DNA from: Gymnothorax reevesii
Lineage: Eukaryota; Chordata; Actinopteri; Anguilliformes; Muraenidae
Direction: 5' to 3'
NCBI GenBank assembly: GCA_029721435.1
Contig: CM056583.1
Span: forward strand, 76,759,120-76,823,119
DNA length: 64,000 nucleotides
The notes beneath the pieces were generated by a model. The model saw only the letters and a program-made list of their open reading frames with translations. It was not told where the DNA came from and did no database searches. The translations under genes were made by a program, and so were the position numbers. Below, in pieces: positions 63,069 to 64,000 of this stretch; the first letter of the stretch is position 1; every line of letters begins with the position of its first letter.

Positions 63069-63586
63069 GCACACACACACCCATTTCACAACAATACCCT
63101 AGAAATCTTATACACTCAACAAAAATATTAAACGCAACACTAATCATGGTGTCTGATGAGCATCTTGATGTGGCACACCTGTGAGGTGGGATGGATTGTC
63201 TCAGCAAAGCAAAAGTGCTCGCTATCACACATTTAGACAGATTTGTGAACAATGTTTGAGAGAAATGGTGATATTGTGTATCTGGAATGAATTTTAGATC
63301 TTTGAGTCCATCTCATGATAACTGGGAGCAAAAACAAAAGTGTAGCGTTTATATTTTTGTTGAGTGTATGACAAAATGAAAATTGCTTTAATGAACAGGG
63401 CACAGTCCTACAACACTATGAGTGAGAATTTCTAAAAGAACAAAATAAACGTTAACTCGCCCCAGTAGATATATCAAGAAGGAGAATAACGAATTTACCT
63501 GGCTGTCTCTCCGAGGGGTTGATTAATCTCATAATCTTTATGTCATTGAATTCTGTCATCTCATTTTTGCCTCCAAACACATAAAG
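55087..63586 (-). CDS. unnamed kelch-repeat / coiled-coil protein, 3' seven exons
   Basis: Exons 63586-63499, 62491-62443, 61320-61233, 60956-60856, 60611-60527, 59708-59604 and 55191-55087 join without a frame break into 206 codons and a stop. The first exon opens LYVFGGKNEMTEFNDIKIMR, a typical kelch blade strand (hydrophobic run plus GG, then an N-D turn). A linker with FAPTKIPNVKYELRESPLP follows. From about residue 90 to the end the chain is highly charged and heptad-like (EIEEMLERHKAQNEAWLKAR, EKLKEEQNNIHKRNEQL), consistent with a coiled coil. The last residues are QQFKGM. The 5' part, presumably the other blades, lies beyond the window. I do not recognise the orthologue. It reads toward spin1 in the same orientation. 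Confidence 0.85.
55860..56180 (-). mobile_element. Tc1/mariner transposase C-terminal fragment
   Basis: The minus frame from 56176 encodes LLICAGSINTEKYVQIL and GCPIIFQQGNTKPYSARTT, the decayed form of the transposase block normally reading QQDNAKPH. The catalytic Asp position reads Gly, so it is inactive. It lies in the last intron of the kelch gene. Confidence 0.7.
56934..57855. mobile_element. long form of the GCGTCC-ended MITE
   Basis: Left end ttaagctgcttgcacactgg and inverse right end ccagtgtgcaagcggcttta match the compact MITE, but they enclose about 750 bp of different DNA. That DNA has a tandem pair of about 44-bp units (57015-57093) and a foldback with arms near 57283-57420 and 57455-57575. 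No transposase frame; either a larger relative that gave rise to the short form or a short copy that acquired insertions. Confidence 0.6.
57877..57948. repeat. (TA)36 microsatellite
   Basis: 72 bp of uninterrupted TA, directly beside the right end of the long MITE. Likely polymorphic and a weak point in assembly. Confidence 0.95.
57950..58620. other. kelch gene intron, partly repetitive
   Basis: A stretch at 58400-58500 repeats variants of acgacattaccactgcgcg / acgaaattaccattgcgtgg. No exon seen. Confidence 0.3.
58630..58900. mobile_element. DNA transposon remnant sharing sequence with 38.3-38.7 kb
   Basis: Holds tagtaaagttttaacttgca and gacatctgagggattggaga, similar in order to pieces in 38290-38720. 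No frame survives. Confidence 0.35.
59604..59708 (-). CDS. kelch/coiled-coil gene, exon encoding a charged helix
   Basis: Acceptor ccttctgcag; donor gtgaga at 59603. 35 codons, phase 0 at both ends, from EIEEMLERHK to ELCRMR. Its GC-rich codon choice stands out against the AT-rich intron and supports a real exon. Confidence 0.88.
60080..60185. repeat. GACGGACGAACCAACG-type degenerate tandem repeat
   Basis: Repeated variants of gacggacgaatgggcgaacc and aacggacaaatggatgaacc within the intron between the 60.5 and 59.6 kb exons. Related in wording to the GGAC tracts of the hairpin repeat but without the hairpin. Confidence 0.55.
60527..60611 (-). CDS. kelch/coiled-coil gene exon
   Basis: Acceptor cgggatctag; donor gtaagt at 60526. 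Completes a cysteine codon from the previous exon and encodes EKSKLGQAAIALQYEREVLS plus a glutamine-rich end. Confidence 0.85.
60856..60956 (-). CDS. kelch/coiled-coil gene exon
   Basis: Acceptor catttgtag; donor gtacgg at 60855, a weaker donor fixed by phase. Encodes AADHRDFSRVRNEALNMIHK to KLD. Confidence 0.83.
61233..61320 (-). CDS. kelch/coiled-coil gene exon after the GC-AG intron
   Basis: Acceptor ttcttttcaaag; donor gtaagc at 61232. Encodes FAPTKIPNVKYELRESPLPA and MPQYQ; it needs two bases from the previous exon, which sets the upstream donor. Confidence 0.83.
61531..61566. repeat. (GT)n microsatellite
   Basis: 36 bp of GT with one interruption (gggt), in an intron of the kelch gene. 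Confidence 0.9.
62443..62491 (-). CDS. kelch/coiled-coil gene, 49-nt exon with a GC donor
   Basis: Acceptor tttacattttcaaag; encodes MKEILSEFGIQGVSN plus split codons. No GT donor gives the phase needed next, but gg|gcaagt at 62442 does, and it matches the known GC donor consensus. Confidence 0.75.
63026..63080. repeat. (CA)n microsatellite
   Basis: About 55 bp of CA with short interruptions (aaacacacgc), in the intron between the first two kelch-gene exons seen. Confidence 0.95.
63111..63368. mobile_element. Tc1/mariner-type MITE
   Basis: 258 bp with ends tacactcaacaaaaatatta and tttatatttttgttgagtgt plus final a. TA at both ends fits a mariner target. Very common type in fish; here 130 bp from a coding exon. 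Confidence 0.85.
63499..63586 (-). CDS. kelch/coiled-coil gene, most upstream exon in the window
   Basis: Acceptor cttttgttttag; donor gtaaat at 63498. It encodes a kelch blade strand beginning LYVFGG and ends in phase 1 after INPSERQP. Its beginning in phase 0 is assumed. Confidence 0.85.
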
Positions 63587-64000
63587 CTAAAACAAAAGAA
63601 AGGGAGATACGTATTTTGATTTCCATGTCTAAATGGATTATTACTCTGCATGGCTGAATATTTCTGTTGGGAAAGAGAAAACAGCAGTTATGTTAATGTG
63701 AAAGCAATTTTTTGGGGTACCAAATGTTGTGATTCTGTCATGTTCATGTTCTGTGTTCATGATTTTGTCTTTTATTCATTCATTGGTAATTGTAATACTC
63801 AGGTTTTTAGTTCATTCATTTCTCAGTTCCATTACACTTGTCTCCCCCGTCTTGTGATCTAGTTGGTTCAGTCCGTCTTCCCTGTCTGCGTGCCCACTTA
63901 CTTCAGGTGAATTAAATGAATTCCGGTGTTTAAAATATTCCTTCGATTCTCGTTTACTTCCTTAGTCTTTCTGTTCTGATTACTAACAAGACTAACATTT
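63587..64000. other. kelch gene intron to the window edge
   Basis: No further exon seen; the open frame at 63650-63862 plus is not exon-like. Confidence 0.4.

Noticed and set aside
62998..63252. Minus-strand frame next to the first kelch-gene exon
   Set aside because: It is made of the CA microsatellite and the mariner-type MITE.

Overview
The window is nuclear DNA from a ray-finned fish, most likely a teleost. The evidence is split genes with vertebrate splice sites, two vertebrate genes recognisable by protein sequence (nxnl2 and spin1), and an intergenic and intronic background dense in Tc1-like, hAT-like and MITE-type elements typical of fish. It is AT-rich, has no operons, and I saw no virus-like gene, rRNA or tRNA. 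The species cannot be told from what I can see.

Every gene I can support lies on the minus strand, so transcription runs from high to low coordinates. From the right: (1) 55087-63586 holds seven 3' exons of a gene encoding a last kelch-type blade, a linker and a long C-terminal coiled coil. I cannot name it, and its 5' part lies beyond the right edge. (2) spin1 (histone-reader spindlin 1) has five coding exons between 31610 and 16723, a probable long 3' UTR to about 13370, and perhaps a non-coding first exon in a CpG-richer stretch near 50.3-50.6 kb. (3) nxnl2 (nucleoredoxin-like 2) has two coding exons, at 7967-7666 and 3472-3304. The tandem order spin1 then nxnl2 in one orientation matches my recollection of the human arrangement on chromosome 9q22. 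Splicing the exons by hand gives complete frames of 263 codons for spin1 and 156 for nxnl2, and an open 206-codon C-terminal part of the kelch gene.

Weaker candidates sit between spin1 and nxnl2. There is a two-exon reading frame with a signal-peptide-like start and cysteines (11754-11227, minus), an ORF cut by a Tc1 element (10745-10613, minus), and a 50-codon ORF diverging from the nxnl2 promoter (8226-8378, plus). An orphan terminal-exon-like ORF lies at 24626-24501.

The rest is introns and intergenic DNA built largely from mobile elements, several of them nested. An hAT-type element (31997-33700, 8-bp target duplication) contains an L1-like LINE fragment, which contains a hairpin-ended repeat. 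A Tc1-like element (about 40060-42395) carries two further insertions, one of them a 558-bp element with about 76-bp inverted ends. A second hAT-type foldback (1861-2940) also has a near-perfect 8-bp target duplication. Short-repeat families (the GGAC/hairpin repeat and the GCGTCC-ended MITE) recur at several sites. I found no defence system, CRISPR array or biosynthetic cluster. The items most worth following are the unnamed kelch/coiled-coil gene with its GC-AG intron and the small cysteine-containing candidate gene.
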